64,000 bases of DNA from Oceanimonas doudoroffii (GTDB lineage Bacteria > Pseudomonadota > Gammaproteobacteria > Enterobacterales > Aeromonadaceae): the NCBI RefSeq assembly GCF_002242685.1, contig NZ_NBIM01000001.1, forward strand, positions 1,240,001-1,304,000. The letters run 5' to 3'. A program made the translations under genes and the position numbers. Position 1 is the first letter of the stretch. Each line of letters starts with the position of its first letter. Under the pieces are notes generated by a model. The model was given only the letters and a program-made list of their open reading frames with translations, was not told where the DNA came from and did no database searches. Below, in pieces: positions 1-9,561 of this stretch.

Positions 1-201
1 CCCCGAACGAGAACCATTTGAACAATGGGGTTCTCGGCAAACCTGACCCGCGTCACAGTTTTTAAGGCAAAGCCTATTTTCATCTAACATTATTGCTGGT
101 TTTACCTAAAATCCCGCCATCGAATCGTTTGCGTAATCGTTTCGCCAGCCGATTCTTCGTTTAATCAGAGGACTTCGCTTCCTCACTGACAGGGCGCTAC
201 C
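1..201 (+). promoter_or_regulatory. upstream region of the ribose operon
   Basis: No gene is seen here. Near the left edge lies an imperfect inverted repeat (GAGAACC near 10 and GGTTCTC near 29) that could be the end of an upstream transcript, although no T-run follows. Two copies of AATCGTTT at 123-130 and 135-142 resemble LacI/GalR-family operators with a central CG and are candidate RbsR sites. A small hairpin (GAGGA 168-172, TCCTC 180-184) precedes the rbsD ribosome binding site AGGG at 191-194. I could not assign a -35/-10 pair with confidence. Confidence 0.45.
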
Positions 202-621
202 GTGAAAAAAACCACTCTGCTGAACAGCCGGCTGTCCGCGCTGGTGGCAAGCCTCGGCCACACCGACGAAATCACCCTGGGGGACGCCGGCCTGCCCGTG
301 CCTGCCGGGGTGGAACGCATCGATCTGGCGGTCAGCCCTGGCCTGCCGGGCCTTGAAAGCACACTTTGCGCGCTGCTCACCGAGCTGCAGCTGGAGGCCG
401 TGGTGCTGGCGGAAGAAATCAAGATGGTCAGCCCGGAGCTGCATCAGCGCCTGCTGGCTCAGCTGGCCGACGCCGGTCGAGCTCAGGGTCGCGACATTGC
501 CGTCAGCTATGTCAGCCATGGCGAATTCAAGCAGCGTAACCGCCACAGCCGGGCCGTGGTGCGCACCGGTGAATGCACGCCCTACGCCAACCTGGTGTTG
601 TGCGCCGGCGTGCCCTTCTGA
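202..621 (+). CDS. rbsD: D-ribose pyranase RbsD
   Basis: RbsD interconverts the pyranose and furanose forms of ribose so that the cytoplasmic ribokinase receives its substrate. The 139-residue product has the family length and conserved His20 and Asp28 ([12 protein letters not shown]), with the C-terminal [10 protein letters not shown] segment typical of RbsD. The start is a GTG at 202, supported by AGGG seven bases upstream and by alignment of the [10 protein letters not shown]-terminus with the family. It is the first gene of rbsDACBKR, seven bases before rbsA, so it should be co-transcribed with the transporter. Confidence 0.96.
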   Translation: MKKTTLLNSRLSALVASLGHTDEITLGDAGLPVPAGVERIDLAVSPGLPGLESTLCALLTELQLEAVVLAEEIKMVSPELHQRLLAQLADAGRAQGRDIAVSYVSHGEFKQRNRHSRAVVRTGECTPYANLVLCAGVPF

Positions 622-628
622 GGTAACC

Positions 629-2131
629 ATGAACGCAGTATTGTCTCTTTCCGGCATTGAAAAGGCCTTTCCCGGCGTCAAGGCGCTGGATCAGGCCGGG
701 CTCAATGTTTATGCGGGCCAGGTGATGGCCCTGATGGGTGAAAACGGCGCCGGCAAATCCACCCTGATGAAGGTGCTTACCGGCATCTATCAGGCCGACG
801 CCGGCACCATTCACTACCGGGGCGAAGCGCGCCGTTTTAAAGGCCCGCGCGAGTCGCAACAGGCCGGCATTGGCATTATTCATCAGGAGCTGAACCTGTT
901 GCCGGAGCTGACCATTGCCGAAAACATCTTTCTCGGTCAGGAGCCGGTCAACGCCTTTGGCAAAATCGACTGGCGCCGGCTTTATGCCGACGCCCAGGGC
1001 CTGCTCGACCGGCTGCAGATCAAGCACTCCCCCAAAACCCGGGTGGGCGATCTCAGCATTGGCGCCCAGCAGATGGTGGAGATCGCCAAGGCGCTGTCGT
1101 TCAACGCCGATGTCATCATCATGGACGAGCCCACCGACGCCCTCACCGATACCGAAACCCGTGCCCTGTTTCGCGTGATAGAGGAGCTGCGCCAGAGTGG
1201 TTGCGGCATCGTCTATATTTCCCACCGGCTGGCGGAGATCTTTGAGATCTGCGATCGCATCACCGTGCTGCGCGACGGCAAGTGGATTGGCGAGGAAGCG
1301 GTGGCCGACATCGACGAAGACCGCCTGATTGAGATGATGGTGGGTCGCCGCCTCGACGAGCAGTACCCTCGCCTGGCGGTGGACTCGGGCCCGGAAGTGC
1401 TGAAGGTGGAACACCTCGCCGGCGCCGGGGTCAAGGACGTTAGCTTTACCCTGAAGGAAGGGGAAATTCTCGGCTTCTCCGGACTGATGGGCGCCGGCCG
1501 CACCGAGCTGGCGCGCATTCTCTACGGCGCCGAGCCCCGCCACGCCGGCACGGTAACCCTGGCCGGCCAGCCCTATCACGCCAGGACGCCCCATCAGGGG
1601 CTGGACGCCGGCATTGCCTATATCTCCGAAGACCGCAAGGGCGACGGCCTGGTGCTGGGGCTGTCGGTGCTGGCCAACATGAGTCTGTCGGCCCTGGCCG
1701 AATTCAGCCGAGGCCCCCAGCTCAATCACGGCGCCGAACGCTCGGCGGTGGACGAATTTATTCGCCTGTTCAATATCAAGACCCCGACCCGGGAGCAGTT
1801 GATCGGCAACCTCTCCGGCGGCAACCAGCAAAAGGTGGCCATCGCCAAGGGGCTGATGACCAACCCCAAGGTGCTGATCCTGGACGAACCCACCCGGGGC
1901 GTGGATGTGGGCGCCAAGAAGGAAATTTACCAGCTGATCAACCGCTTCAAGCAGCAGGGCATGGCCATTTTGCTGCTGTCGTCCGACATGCCGGAAGTGC
2001 TGGGCATCAGTGATCGCATTCTGGTAATGCACGAAGGGCGCATTACCGGTGAATTCAAGGCCGCCGAGGCCACTCAGGAACAACTGCTGGCCGCCGCCGT
2101 GGGCCAGGCGCAACAAGAGGAAATGGCATGA
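629..2131 (+). CDS. rbsA: ribose ABC transporter ATP-binding protein RbsA
   Basis: RbsA is the double ATPase that powers ribose import through RbsC, fed by periplasmic RbsB. The 500-residue protein holds two ABC domains. The first has a complete Walker [10 protein letters not shown] at residues 37-45 and the signature LSIGAQQ. The second has the degenerate loop GLMGAGRTE and the signature LSGGNQQK with [11 protein letters not shown], as is usual for sugar ATPases of this class. The ATG at 629 was chosen because it lies just after rbsD behind GAGG and matches the family N-terminus; the reading frame is open further upstream, but that part overlaps rbsD. Confidence 0.96.
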   Translation: MNAVLSLSGIEKAFPGVKALDQAGLNVYAGQVMALMGENGAGKSTLMKVLTGIYQADAGTIHYRGEARRFKGPRESQQAGIGIIHQELNLLPELTIAENIFLGQEPVNAFGKIDWRRLYADAQGLLDRLQIKHSPKTRVGDLSIGAQQMVEIAKALSFNADVIIMDEPTDALTDTETRALFRVIEELRQSGCGIVYISHRLAEIFEICDRITVLRDGKWIGEEAVADIDEDRLIEMMVGRRLDEQYPRLAVDSGPEVLKVEHLAGAGVKDVSFTLKEGEILGFSGLMGAGRTELARILYGAEPRHAGTVTLAGQPYHARTPHQGLDAGIAYISEDRKGDGLVLGLSVLANMSLSALAEFSRGPQLNHGAERSAVDEFIRLFNIKTPTREQLIGNLSGGNQQKVAIAKGLMTNPKVLILDEPTRGVDVGAKKEIYQLINRFKQQGMAILLLSSDMPEVLGISDRILVMHEGRITGEFKAAEATQEQLLAAAVGQAQQEEMA

Positions 2132-3093
2132 ACACCGCTCTCAACCCCGGCCGTCGCTGGTTCAGCAAGGAATGGCTGATCGCCCAGAAATCGCTGATCG
2201 CGCTGATCCTGCTGATTGGGGTGGTCTCCCTGCTCAGCCCCAATTTCTTTACCGTGGACAACCTGCTCAATATTCTGCGCCAGACCTCGGTCAACGCCAT
2301 TATCGCCGTGGGCATGACCCTGGTGATCCTCACCGCCGGCATCGATCTCAGCGTGGGCTCGGTGCTGGCCCTGTGCGGGGCCTTTGCCGCCAGCATGGTG
2401 TCGATGGAGCTGTCGATTTTCATCACCCTGCCGGCGGTGCTGCTGGCGGGCTTTGCCCTGGGCGGGCTAAGCGGTGTGATCGTGGCCAAAGGCCGGGTGC
2501 AGGCCTTTATTGCCACCCTGGTGACCATGACCCTGCTGCGCGGCGTGACCATGGTCTATACCGAGGGCAGACCCATTTCCACCGGCTTTACCGATGCCGG
2601 GGATATTTTCGCCTGGTTCGGTACCGGCTATGTGTTCGGTATTCCGGTGCCGGTGTGGCTGATGGGCCTGACCTTCCTCGGCGCCTGGTATCTGCTTAAC
2701 CATACCCGTTTCGGCCGCTATATCTATGCGGTGGGCGGCAACGAGGCCGCGGCCCGGCTGTCGGGCATCAACGTGGCCCGAGTGAAGATGGGCGTCTACG
2801 CCATCTGCGGCATGCTGTCGGCGCTGGCGGCCATTATCGTCACCAGCCGGCTGTCGTCGGCCCAGCCCACCGCCGGCACCAGCTATGAGTTGGACGCCAT
2901 CGCCGCGGTGGTGCTGGGTGGCACCAGCCTGGCCGGCGGCCGGGGCGCCATTATGGGTACCCTGATCGGTGCCCTGATCATCGGTTTTCTCAACAACGCC
3001 CTGAACCTGCTCGACGTGTCTTCCTACTACCAGATGATCGCCAAGGCTTCGGTGATCCTGCTGGCGGTACTGGTTGACAACAAAAACAAGTAA
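2128..3093 (+). CDS. rbsC: ribose ABC transporter permease RbsC
   Basis: RbsC is the inner-membrane channel of the ribose importer. The 321-residue sequence is strongly hydrophobic with about eight to ten membrane segments and contains motifs of the family such as [18 protein letters not shown] and [14 protein letters not shown]. It overlaps rbsA by four bases (ATGA), which implies translational coupling. The length matches E. coli RbsC. Confidence 0.96.
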   Translation: MNTALNPGRRWFSKEWLIAQKSLIALILLIGVVSLLSPNFFTVDNLLNILRQTSVNAIIAVGMTLVILTAGIDLSVGSVLALCGAFAASMVSMELSIFITLPAVLLAGFALGGLSGVIVAKGRVQAFIATLVTMTLLRGVTMVYTEGRPISTGFTDAGDIFAWFGTGYVFGIPVPVWLMGLTFLGAWYLLNHTRFGRYIYAVGGNEAAARLSGINVARVKMGVYAICGMLSALAAIIVTSRLSSAQPTAGTSYELDAIAAVVLGGTSLAGGRGAIMGTLIGALIIGFLNNALNLLDVSSYYQMIAKASVILLAVLVDNKNK

Positions 3094-3118
3094 TTCACAC
3101 AAGGAAAGGAAACGCATC

Positions 3119-4000
3119 ATGAAAAAACTGACCACCATGCTCTCCGCCGCGCTGGTAAGCGCCACCATGACCGCCGGCGCCTATGCCCAGGATACCCTGG
3201 CGCTGGTGATTTCCACCCTCAACAACCCCTTCTTCGTGACCATGAAGGAAGGCGCCGAGCAAAAGGCCGCCGAGCTGGGCTATGACCTGATCGTGCTTGA
3301 CTCCCAGAACGATCCCGCCAAGGAGCTCGCCAATGTGGAAGATCTGAGCGTGCGCGGCGCCAAAGTGCTGCTGATCAACCCCACCGACTCCGACGCCGTC
3401 ACCAACGCCATTCGCCTGGCCAACCGTGCCGGCCTGCCGGTGCTGACCCTGGACCGCGCCGCCAGCCGTGGTGACGTGGTGTCCCATATTGCCTCCGACA
3501 ACGTGGCCGGGGGCAAAATGGCCGGCGACTTTATCGCCGAGCGAGTGGGCGCAAGCGCCAAGGTGATTCAGCTGGAAGGCATTGCCGGCACCAGCGCCGC
3601 CCGTGAGCGCGGCGAAGGCTTTGCCCAGGCGGTGAGCGAGCACGGCTTTAACCTGCTGGCCAGCCAGCCCGCCGACTTTGACCGCACCAAGGGCCTGAAC
3701 GTGATGGAAAACCTGCTCACCGGCAATCCGCAGGTGCAGGCGGTGTTTGCCCAGAACGACGAAATGGCCCTGGGTGCCATGCGCGCGCTGCAGGCCGCCA
3801 ACAAGAAAGACGTGCTGATCGTGGGTTTTGACGGTACCGAAAACGGTATCAAGGCCGTGGAAGGCGGCCGTCTGGCCGCCACCATTGCCCAGCAGCCCGG
3901 CGAAATCGGTGCCATTGCGGTGGAAACCGCCGTGCAGGTGCTGAACGGCGAAACCGTGGCCAGCCATATTCCGGTACCGCTGCAGGTGATCGGCAAGTAA
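3119..4000 (+). CDS. rbsB: ribose periplasmic binding protein RbsB
   Basis: RbsB captures ribose in the periplasm and delivers it to RbsAC. The 293-residue precursor begins with a signal peptide ([20 protein letters not shown], likely cleaved after AYA) followed by the two-lobed binding-protein fold, with [12 protein letters not shown] near the N-terminus and VGFDGTENG near the C-terminus. The ATG at 3119 sits behind AAGGAAAGGAAA; an in-frame upstream start at 3074 would extend into rbsC and spoil the signal peptide. A stem-loop follows the stop codon, as is common after binding-protein genes. Confidence 0.96.
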   Translation: MKKLTTMLSAALVSATMTAGAYAQDTLALVISTLNNPFFVTMKEGAEQKAAELGYDLIVLDSQNDPAKELANVEDLSVRGAKVLLINPTDSDAVTNAIRLANRAGLPVLTLDRAASRGDVVSHIASDNVAGGKMAGDFIAERVGASAKVIQLEGIAGTSAARERGEGFAQAVSEHGFNLLASQPADFDRTKGLNVMENLLTGNPQVQAVFAQNDEMALGAMRALQAANKKDVLIVGFDGTENGIKAVEGGRLAATIAQQPGEIGAIAVETAVQVLNGETVASHIPVPLQVIGK

Positions 4001-4012
4001 CATCCCCTACCG

Positions 4013-4031
4013 CCGCAGGCACCGCCTGCGG
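4013..4031 (+). promoter_or_regulatory. stem-loop between rbsB and rbsK
   Basis: CCGCAGGC (4013-4020) pairs with GCCTGCGG (4024-4031) around a three-base loop. There is no T-run. Its place just after the binding-protein gene suggests an mRNA-stabilising hairpin that favours rbsB expression over the downstream genes. The role is inferred. Confidence 0.5.
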
Positions 4032-4113
4032 CCGGTCCATCATGCATTCAAGGCCCGTTGCACAGGCCCGGCCGACTAACACGGCAACGACAAAAGACCC
4101 AGAGACTCGGAAC

Positions 4114-5025
4114 ATGACTTTAACCGTAACCGGCAGCATCAATATCGATCACGTGATTCGGCTGCCCCAGTTTCCCCGCCCCGGCGAAACCCTGACCGGC
4201 AATGACTACCGCATTGTGCCCGGTGGCAAGGGTGCCAACCAGGCAGTGGCTGCCGCCCGGGCCGGTGCCGTCACCCAGCTGGTAGCCTGTGTGGGCGAAG
4301 ACCCCATGGCCGCCAGCCTGGTCGCCGGCTTTGCCGCCGACGGCATCAATACCAGCGCCATCGACACCGTGGCCGGGGTCAACACCGGCGTGGCGCTGAT
4401 CCAGGTGAACGACACCGGCGAAAACACCATCGCCCTGGCCGCCGGCGCCAACGCCGCCCTGACCCCGGAGCGGCTGCAGAGTCATGCCAGCGCCCTGCAT
4501 TGCAAGCAACTGCTGCTGCAGCTGGAGATTCCGCTGGAAACCAACCTGGCCGCCGCCCGCCTTGCCCGGGCCGAGGGCGCCCGCGTGGTGCTCAACCCCG
4601 CTCCCGCTCAAGCCTTGCCCGCCGAGCTGCTGGCGCTGGTGGACCTGATCACCCCCAATGAAACCGAGGCCGAGCGGCTCACCGGCGTGGCCGTCAATGA
4701 CGAAGCCGGGGCCGCTGCGGCGGCCAGGGCGTTGCACCAGCAAGGCATTGCCACCGTCATCATCACGCTTGGGGCTCGCGGCGTGTGGCTAAGTGAGCAA
4801 GGCCATGGCCGGCGCATACCCGGTTTTGCGGTCAAGGCGGTAGACACCACGGCGGCGGGCGATACCTTTAATGGCGCCCTGGTGGCTGCCCTGCAACGAG
4901 GCCAGGCACTGGAGCCGGCGGTGCGGTTTGCCCAGGCCGCGGCGGCCCTTTCCGTGACCCGCCCCGGTGCCCAGACCTCGGTGCCCTATCGGGCCGAGAT
5001 CGAGGCATTGCTGGAGCAGGCTTGA
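4114..5025 (+). CDS. rbsK: ribokinase RbsK
   Basis: Ribokinase phosphorylates ribose to ribose 5-phosphate with ATP in the cytoplasm. The 303-residue product is a PfkB-family kinase: N-terminal GSINIDHV and PGGKGANQA, a mid-protein LITPNETEAERLTG, and the C-terminal catalytic loop TTAAGDTFNGAL carrying the base Asp. The ATG at 4114 gives the family N-terminus MTLTVTGSINID; an earlier in-frame ATG at 4042 would add 24 unrelated residues. The gene abuts rbsR directly. Confidence 0.95.
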   Translation: MTLTVTGSINIDHVIRLPQFPRPGETLTGNDYRIVPGGKGANQAVAAARAGAVTQLVACVGEDPMAASLVAGFAADGINTSAIDTVAGVNTGVALIQVNDTGENTIALAAGANAALTPERLQSHASALHCKQLLLQLEIPLETNLAAARLARAEGARVVLNPAPAQALPAELLALVDLITPNETEAERLTGVAVNDEAGAAAAARALHQQGIATVIITLGARGVWLSEQGHGRRIPGFAVKAVDTTAAGDTFNGALVAALQRGQALEPAVRFAQAAAALSVTRPGAQTSVPYRAEIEALLEQA

Positions 5026-6030
5026 ATGGCCACCATCAAGGACGTGGCCAGGCTCGCCGGCGTGTCTACGTCCACCGTCAGCCACGTGCTGAACAAAACC
5101 CGTTTCGTCAGCCCGGAAATCACCGAAAGGGTACAACAGGCCATCGACCAGCTGCACTACACGCCGTCGGCACTGGCACGCAGCCTCAAGGTCAACCAGA
5201 CCCGTACCCTTGGCATGCTGGTGAACTCCAGCGCCAACCCGTTTTTTGCCGAAGTGGTTCAGGGAGTGGAGCAGCGCTGCTACGAGCTGGGCTATAGCCT
5301 GGTGCTGTGCAACACCGGCGCCGACAGCAACCGCCTGGGCACCAGCCTCGACATGCTGCAGCAAAAGCGGGTGGACGGCATTATCGTTATGTGTACTCGC
5401 GTCAACCTGACCGCGGGCGATCTTGAACGGCACGCCAGCCTGCCGCTGGTGATGGCCGACTGGGGCCCGGTGGATCTCGATGCCGATCTGATCCAGGACT
5501 CCAGCCAGCGCGGAGGCCGGCTGGCCACCGAACACCTGCTTCGCCTGGGCCACCGTCGCATCGGTTGCATTACCGGCCCCGCCGGCCAGCGCGCCAGCGA
5601 GGAGCGACTGGCCGGCTTCGAGGCGGCATTGGCCCGGGCCGGATTGGCGGTGCACCGCCCCTGGGTGGTGGAAGGTAACTTTGAACTGGCCGGCGGCCAG
5701 GCGGCCATGGCGCGTCTGCTGGCCCTGCCCGACCGTCCCACGGCGGTGTTTGCCTGCAACGACATGATGGCCGCCGGTGCCCTGCGGGCCCTGGCCGATG
5801 CCGGCCTGCATGTGCCGCAAGACATGTCCCTGGTGGGCTACGACAATATCGAGCTGGCCCGTTACCTAGTGCCGCGCCTCACCAGCATAGAGCAACCCAA
5901 GGCGGGACTGGGGGCACTGGCGGTGGATGCCCTGCTGGCACGCATTCAGAACCCCCATGCTCCCCGGCGTATCCTGCCTCTGGAGCCCAGCCTGGTGGCG
6001 CGGGAAAGCAGTGCTCCCCTGGCCATTTGA
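5026..6030 (+). CDS. rbsR: ribose operon repressor RbsR (LacI family)
   Basis: RbsR is a LacI/GalR-type repressor expected to bind the rbs promoter and release it when ribose is present. The 334-residue protein starts with a LacI helix-turn-helix (MATIKDVARLAGVSTSTVSH) followed by a periplasmic-binding-protein-like effector domain ending in VGYDNIELARYLVPRLTSI. The ATG follows the rbsK stop without any gap, so the regulator is the last gene of its own operon. The ligand assignment rests on the operon context and overall similarity. Confidence 0.93.
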   Translation: MATIKDVARLAGVSTSTVSHVLNKTRFVSPEITERVQQAIDQLHYTPSALARSLKVNQTRTLGMLVNSSANPFFAEVVQGVEQRCYELGYSLVLCNTGADSNRLGTSLDMLQQKRVDGIIVMCTRVNLTAGDLERHASLPLVMADWGPVDLDADLIQDSSQRGGRLATEHLLRLGHRRIGCITGPAGQRASEERLAGFEAALARAGLAVHRPWVVEGNFELAGGQAAMARLLALPDRPTAVFACNDMMAAGALRALADAGLHVPQDMSLVGYDNIELARYLVPRLTSIEQPKAGLGALAVDALLARIQNPHAPRRILPLEPSLVARESSAPLAI

Positions 6031-6077
6031 CGTCACTGCGGTTAGCCTCGGGGGTTTACCCTGAACCGCAATGACTT

Positions 6078-6953
6078 ATGGATAATCATCAGAAAGGACT
6101 GCTGCTCACCGCCCTGGGGGTGCTTATCATCTCCCCCGATGCCCTGCTGCTACGATTGGTCAACGTGCCGCCGGAGCAGCTGGTGCTGTGGCGCGGCCTG
6201 CTCAATATGCTGGGTTTCTGGCTGATCGTGGTGGCCCGCCACCGCCGGCACTGGCCTCAAGCCTTTCGCGTGTGTGGCCTGACCGGGGTGGGTTGCGCCC
6301 TGCTGTTTACCCTGGGCACCTTTGGCTTTGTGCTCGGCAACCACTTTACCAAGGCGGGCAACGTACTGGTGATCCTGGCGTGCTCACCGCTGATTGCGGC
6401 CCTGCTGAGCCGCGTGTTTCTGCATGAACGGCTGCCCCTGCGCACCTGGGTGGCCATTATTGCCTGCCTGCTTGGCATCGGCCTGATCGTGCTTGATGAC
6501 GCCGGCAGCGGCTCCCTCACCGGCAGCCTGCTGGCACTGTTGGCCGCCCTGGGACTGGCCGGTAACCTGACCCTGGCGCGCAGCAAACCCGGCGTGGACA
6601 TGAGCCCCATGCTGGCCCTGAGTGGCCTGTTCACCGCCCTGCTCACCTTTGCCTGGAGCGGCCAGATCATACTGCCCGAGGGCGCCAGCTTGGGCTGGCT
6701 GGTACTGTTATGCCTGGTGCTGCTGCCGGCGGGCTTTACCCTGATCCAGCGGGGCCCGCTCTATCTGCCTTCGGCGGAAGTCAGCCTGCTGATGCTGCTG
6801 GAAACCGTATTCGGCACCCTGCTTGTATGGCTGTTCTTAAGCGAACGCCCCAGCAACCTGGGACTGGTGGGCGGCGCCATCGTGTTGCTGGCCATGATCA
6901 TCAAGGCCGTGCTGGAACGGCGGCCGCTCGCCGTTAATCCCGTGCGAGCCTGA
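6078..6953 (+). CDS. EamA/DMT-family transporter
   Basis: This 291-residue protein has about ten hydrophobic segments arranged as two halves (LLTALGVLIISPDALLLRL at the start, GGAIVLLAMIIKAVLE at the end), the pattern of drug/metabolite transporters in the EamA family. Members export or import small metabolites across the inner membrane; the substrate here cannot be read from sequence. It sits 47 bases after rbsR and 16 bases before a LysR gene. A 7-bp inverted repeat (TGCGGTT 6037-6043, AACCGCA 6064-6070) lies just upstream of its start. Confidence 0.85.
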   Translation: MDNHQKGLLLTALGVLIISPDALLLRLVNVPPEQLVLWRGLLNMLGFWLIVVARHRRHWPQAFRVCGLTGVGCALLFTLGTFGFVLGNHFTKAGNVLVILACSPLIAALLSRVFLHERLPLRTWVAIIACLLGIGLIVLDDAGSGSLTGSLLALLAALGLAGNLTLARSKPGVDMSPMLALSGLFTALLTFAWSGQIILPEGASLGWLVLLCLVLLPAGFTLIQRGPLYLPSAEVSLLMLLETVFGTLLVWLFLSERPSNLGLVGGAIVLLAMIIKAVLERRPLAVNPVRA

Positions 6954-6969
6954 CAAGGAGCGTCTTTAT

Positions 6970-7884
6970 ATGTGGAAACTCAACCCGCGGGCACTGCGCT
7001 ATCTCAACGAGGTATCCCGTCAGGGCTCGCTGCGCAAGGCGGCCGCCAGGCTGAATGTGGATGTTTCGGCTATCAGCCGGCAACTGCACCAGCTGGAAGA
7101 GGAAATCGGCCTGCCGGTGGGCTATCGCAACGGCCAGGGCTTTGTGCCAACCGAGGTGGGCGAAGAGCTGATCTCCCTCTATCGTCAGCAAAAGGCGAGC
7201 GAAGACGCCACCCTGTCCCGCATCGAGGCACTGCAGGATCTGCGCCGCGGTCAGGTTACCCTGGCCGTGGGCGAAGGCTTTATCGCCGACCTGATCTCGG
7301 CACCGCTGCAAAGCTTTATGCAGCACTATCCGGACATTGCCATTTCCGTGGAGATGGCCGGTGCCAACGAGGCCGTCCGCCTGGTCAAGGAAGACGAAGT
7401 CGATTTGGCGCTGGTCTATGCGCCCCAGCCGGATTCGGCACTGCATTGCCACGTGACCCGCAATCGCCCGCTCGATCTGATCACCCCGCCCGGGCATCCG
7501 CTTTCCCGCAAGGGCCGGCCCGACATTCACGACGTCCTGAACTACCCGCTGGCGCTGATCGATCAGCAATTTGGCATGGGCCAGCTGCCCAGGCTGGTTG
7601 AGCAACTGGAACACATTCGCTTCAAGCCGCAGCTGAAAACCAACTCGGTGTCGGTCCTCAAGAATTTTGTGCTGTCCGGCATGGGGCTGACCTTTATGCC
7701 CAGGCTGACCGTGCACGAGGAAGTCATGGCGGGAAAAATTATCTGCCTGCCCGCGCCCCATCCGCTCCTGGCCAGGGCTGAGGCGCAGATCATCAGCCAC
7801 AAGGGTCGCGAGCTGACCGTGGCCGGCGAGCGCCTGCTGCGCCACCTGAGCGAGGGCATGCTGTTTTTCAGTCAGGGCAGATAA
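6970..7884 (+). CDS. LysR-family transcriptional regulator
   Basis: The 304-residue protein has an N-terminal winged helix-turn-helix (ALRYLNEVSRQGSLRKAAAR, roughly residues 9-28, then SAISRQLHQLEEEIG) and a substrate-binding effector domain. A strong ribosome binding site AAGGAG lies at 6955-6960. It precedes the TRAP genes in the same direction, separated by a region dense in inverted repeats, so it is the obvious candidate regulator of the TRAP-dipeptidase operon. It may also control the preceding transporter gene. The effector is unknown. Confidence 0.88.
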   Translation: MWKLNPRALRYLNEVSRQGSLRKAAARLNVDVSAISRQLHQLEEEIGLPVGYRNGQGFVPTEVGEELISLYRQQKASEDATLSRIEALQDLRRGQVTLAVGEGFIADLISAPLQSFMQHYPDIAISVEMAGANEAVRLVKEDEVDLALVYAPQPDSALHCHVTRNRPLDLITPPGHPLSRKGRPDIHDVLNYPLALIDQQFGMGQLPRLVEQLEHIRFKPQLKTNSVSVLKNFVLSGMGLTFMPRLTVHEEVMAGKIICLPAPHPLLARAEAQIISHKGRELTVAGERLLRHLSEGMLFFSQGR

Positions 7885-7897
7885 TGATCACCACCAT

Positions 7898-7953
7898 AGG
7901 TGTTGCGTAAATATCAACACCTTGACTATTGAAAAGTCAACAGATCAACACCT
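7898..7953 (+). promoter_or_regulatory. cluster of inverted repeats before the TRAP operon
   Basis: AGGTGTTG (7898-7905) and CAACACCT (7915-7922) form an exact inverted repeat with a nine-base spacer. It is followed directly by a second exact inverted repeat, TTGACT (7922-7927) and AGTCAA (7935-7940). A third CAACACCT lies at 7946-7953. This is the pattern expected of a regulator binding region, probably for the adjacent LysR protein. TTGACT could also serve as a -35 box, but no good -10 follows at the right distance. Confidence 0.55.
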
Positions 7954-8000
7954 AACCTGAAGCCGTCCCCCAACCAGTATCACGATATGGAGATCATTCG

Positions 8001-9032
8001 ATGAAAGCGTCATTTGCCCTTTCTCCCCTGCGCAAGGCCATGGTTACCCTGCTGGGCGCCGGCACCTTGATGGCAACCGGACTGACCCAGGCCGCCACCA
8101 CCATCGATCTGTCTTACAACGGTGCGCCGGATGCAGACAAAAACGCGGTTCACCTGTTTGCCAGCAACCTGAAGCGGCTGGTGGAAGAAAAAACCGATGG
8201 CGAGCTGGAGCTCACCCTCTATCCCAACAGCATGCTGGGCGAAGAAGTGCAGCGCATGGAGCAGGTGATGGCCGCCCCCGGCCTGAACATTGCGTCGTTT
8301 GCCGGTATTTCGCCCCTGTTCCCGGAAATTTACACCAGCTCCATTCCCTTCCTGTTCCGCGACTTCGACCATGCCCGCCGCTTCTTTGATGAAGGGGAAT
8401 ACTGGAAGGCCGCCCAGCAGGAATTTACCGACCGTACCGGCACCCACCTGCTGGCGGTGGTGGAAGAAGGCGGCTTCCTCGCCTTTACCAACAGCAAGCG
8501 CCCGATCAAGTCACCCGAGGACTTCAAGGGCCTGCGTTTTCGTGCCATGGACAAGAGCCAGGTAGCGCTGTATGAAGCCTTTGGTGCCTCAGGCACCCCC
8601 ATTCCCTGGACCGAAGTCTACATGGCGCTGAAAACCGGGGTGGCCGATGGGCAGATGAACCCGCCCATGTACATCATTCTGGGCAGCCTGCAGGAGGTGC
8701 AGCAGCACCTGACCCTGGCCAACATTCAGTATTCCGACCAGTTCCTGGTGGCCAATGGCGAACTGCTTGAGTCGCTGACCGACGAACAGCGTCAGGCGCT
8801 GAAAGATGCCGTGGCCGAAGCCAACCAGCTCAACCGCGAGTCCGTGGAAGCCAAGGTGGAAGAGCGCGTTCAGTTCCTGGCCGACAAGGGCATGCAAGTG
8901 TACCGTCCCACCGCCGAGGAGCTGGCGCAGTTCCAGGAAAAGGCCAAGCCCTCCTACATCAACTGGCTCAAAGAGCAGAACATTGAGCAGAAGTGGGTGG
9001 ACCTTGCCCTGGAAGACGCCGGCAAGTTCTGA
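8001..9032 (+). CDS. TRAP transporter substrate-binding protein (DctP family)
   Basis: This is the periplasmic receptor of a TRAP transporter, which imports carboxylate-bearing solutes using the sodium or proton gradient. The 343-residue precursor has a signal peptide ending around GLTQAATT and the DctP fold, with MDKSQVALYEAFGASGTPIPW and the region around ALKTGVADGQMNPP that contain family-conserved positions. The ribosome binding site GGAG precedes the ATG. The dctQ and dctM genes follow. The substrate is unknown; the downstream dipeptidase hints at D-Ala-D-Ala or a related peptide. Confidence 0.92.
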   Translation: MKASFALSPLRKAMVTLLGAGTLMATGLTQAATTIDLSYNGAPDADKNAVHLFASNLKRLVEEKTDGELELTLYPNSMLGEEVQRMEQVMAAPGLNIASFAGISPLFPEIYTSSIPFLFRDFDHARRFFDEGEYWKAAQQEFTDRTGTHLLAVVEEGGFLAFTNSKRPIKSPEDFKGLRFRAMDKSQVALYEAFGASGTPIPWTEVYMALKTGVADGQMNPPMYIILGSLQEVQQHLTLANIQYSDQFLVANGELLESLTDEQRQALKDAVAEANQLNRESVEAKVEERVQFLADKGMQVYRPTAEELAQFQEKAKPSYINWLKEQNIEQKWVDLALEDAGKF

Positions 9033-9059
9033 GTTTTTTCTGAATCATCCTACCTTTCT

Positions 9060-9077
9060 GGCGGCCTGACGGCCGCC
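9060..9077 (+). promoter_or_regulatory. stem-loop between dctP and dctQ
   Basis: GGCGGCC (9060-9066) pairs with GGCCGCC (9071-9077) around TGAC. It lies after the binding-protein gene and before the membrane subunits, with only a weak T-rich tract after it. It probably stabilises or partly terminates the dctP message so that the receptor is made in excess. Confidence 0.5.
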
Positions 9078-9087
9078 CCTTTACGCC

Positions 9088-9561
9088 ATGAGACAACGAC
9101 TGATAACCCTGATGAGCCGGCTGGTTGAGGCGGTGGTCGGTACCCTGATCCTGACCAACCTGCTGGTGCTGCTGTACGGCGTGGCTTCTCGTTACCTGTT
9201 GGGCCGTTCGCCCATCTGGATGGACGAACTGTCACGTTTTCTGATCATTGCCTGTGCCCTGCTGATGGCCGGCGTGGTGCTGATACGCAACGAACACATG
9301 CGTATTGGCCTGCTCGAGCAACGGCTGCCGTTGCCACTAGCCCGCCTCCTCAAGCTGTACCAGTGGTTGCTGATCCTGGTCATCAGCGCCGGATTCTGCT
9401 GGTACTCCTGGCATTACGCCTTTTCGGTAAGCCGCTTCACCACCATGGGGCTCGGCATCAGCCGCACCTGGCCGGTGCTCAGCCTGCCGCTGGGCTTTGG
9501 CCTGCTGTTTGTATTCAACCTGTTGCGCGGCCCCTTTGGCTGCAAGGAAGCCCGCTCATGA
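9088..9561 (+). CDS. TRAP transporter small permease (DctQ family)
   Basis: The 157-residue protein has four hydrophobic segments and the DctQ hallmarks SPIWMDELSRFLIIACALLM and IRNEHMRIGLL. It is the small membrane subunit that joins the large DctM permease to the rest of the complex. It overlaps the next gene by four bases (ATGA at 9558-9561), so the two membrane subunits are translationally coupled. Confidence 0.92.
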   Translation: MRQRLITLMSRLVEAVVGTLILTNLLVLLYGVASRYLLGRSPIWMDELSRFLIIACALLMAGVVLIRNEHMRIGLLEQRLPLPLARLLKLYQWLLILVISAGFCWYSWHYAFSVSRFTTMGLGISRTWPVLSLPLGFGLLFVFNLLRGPFGCKEARS

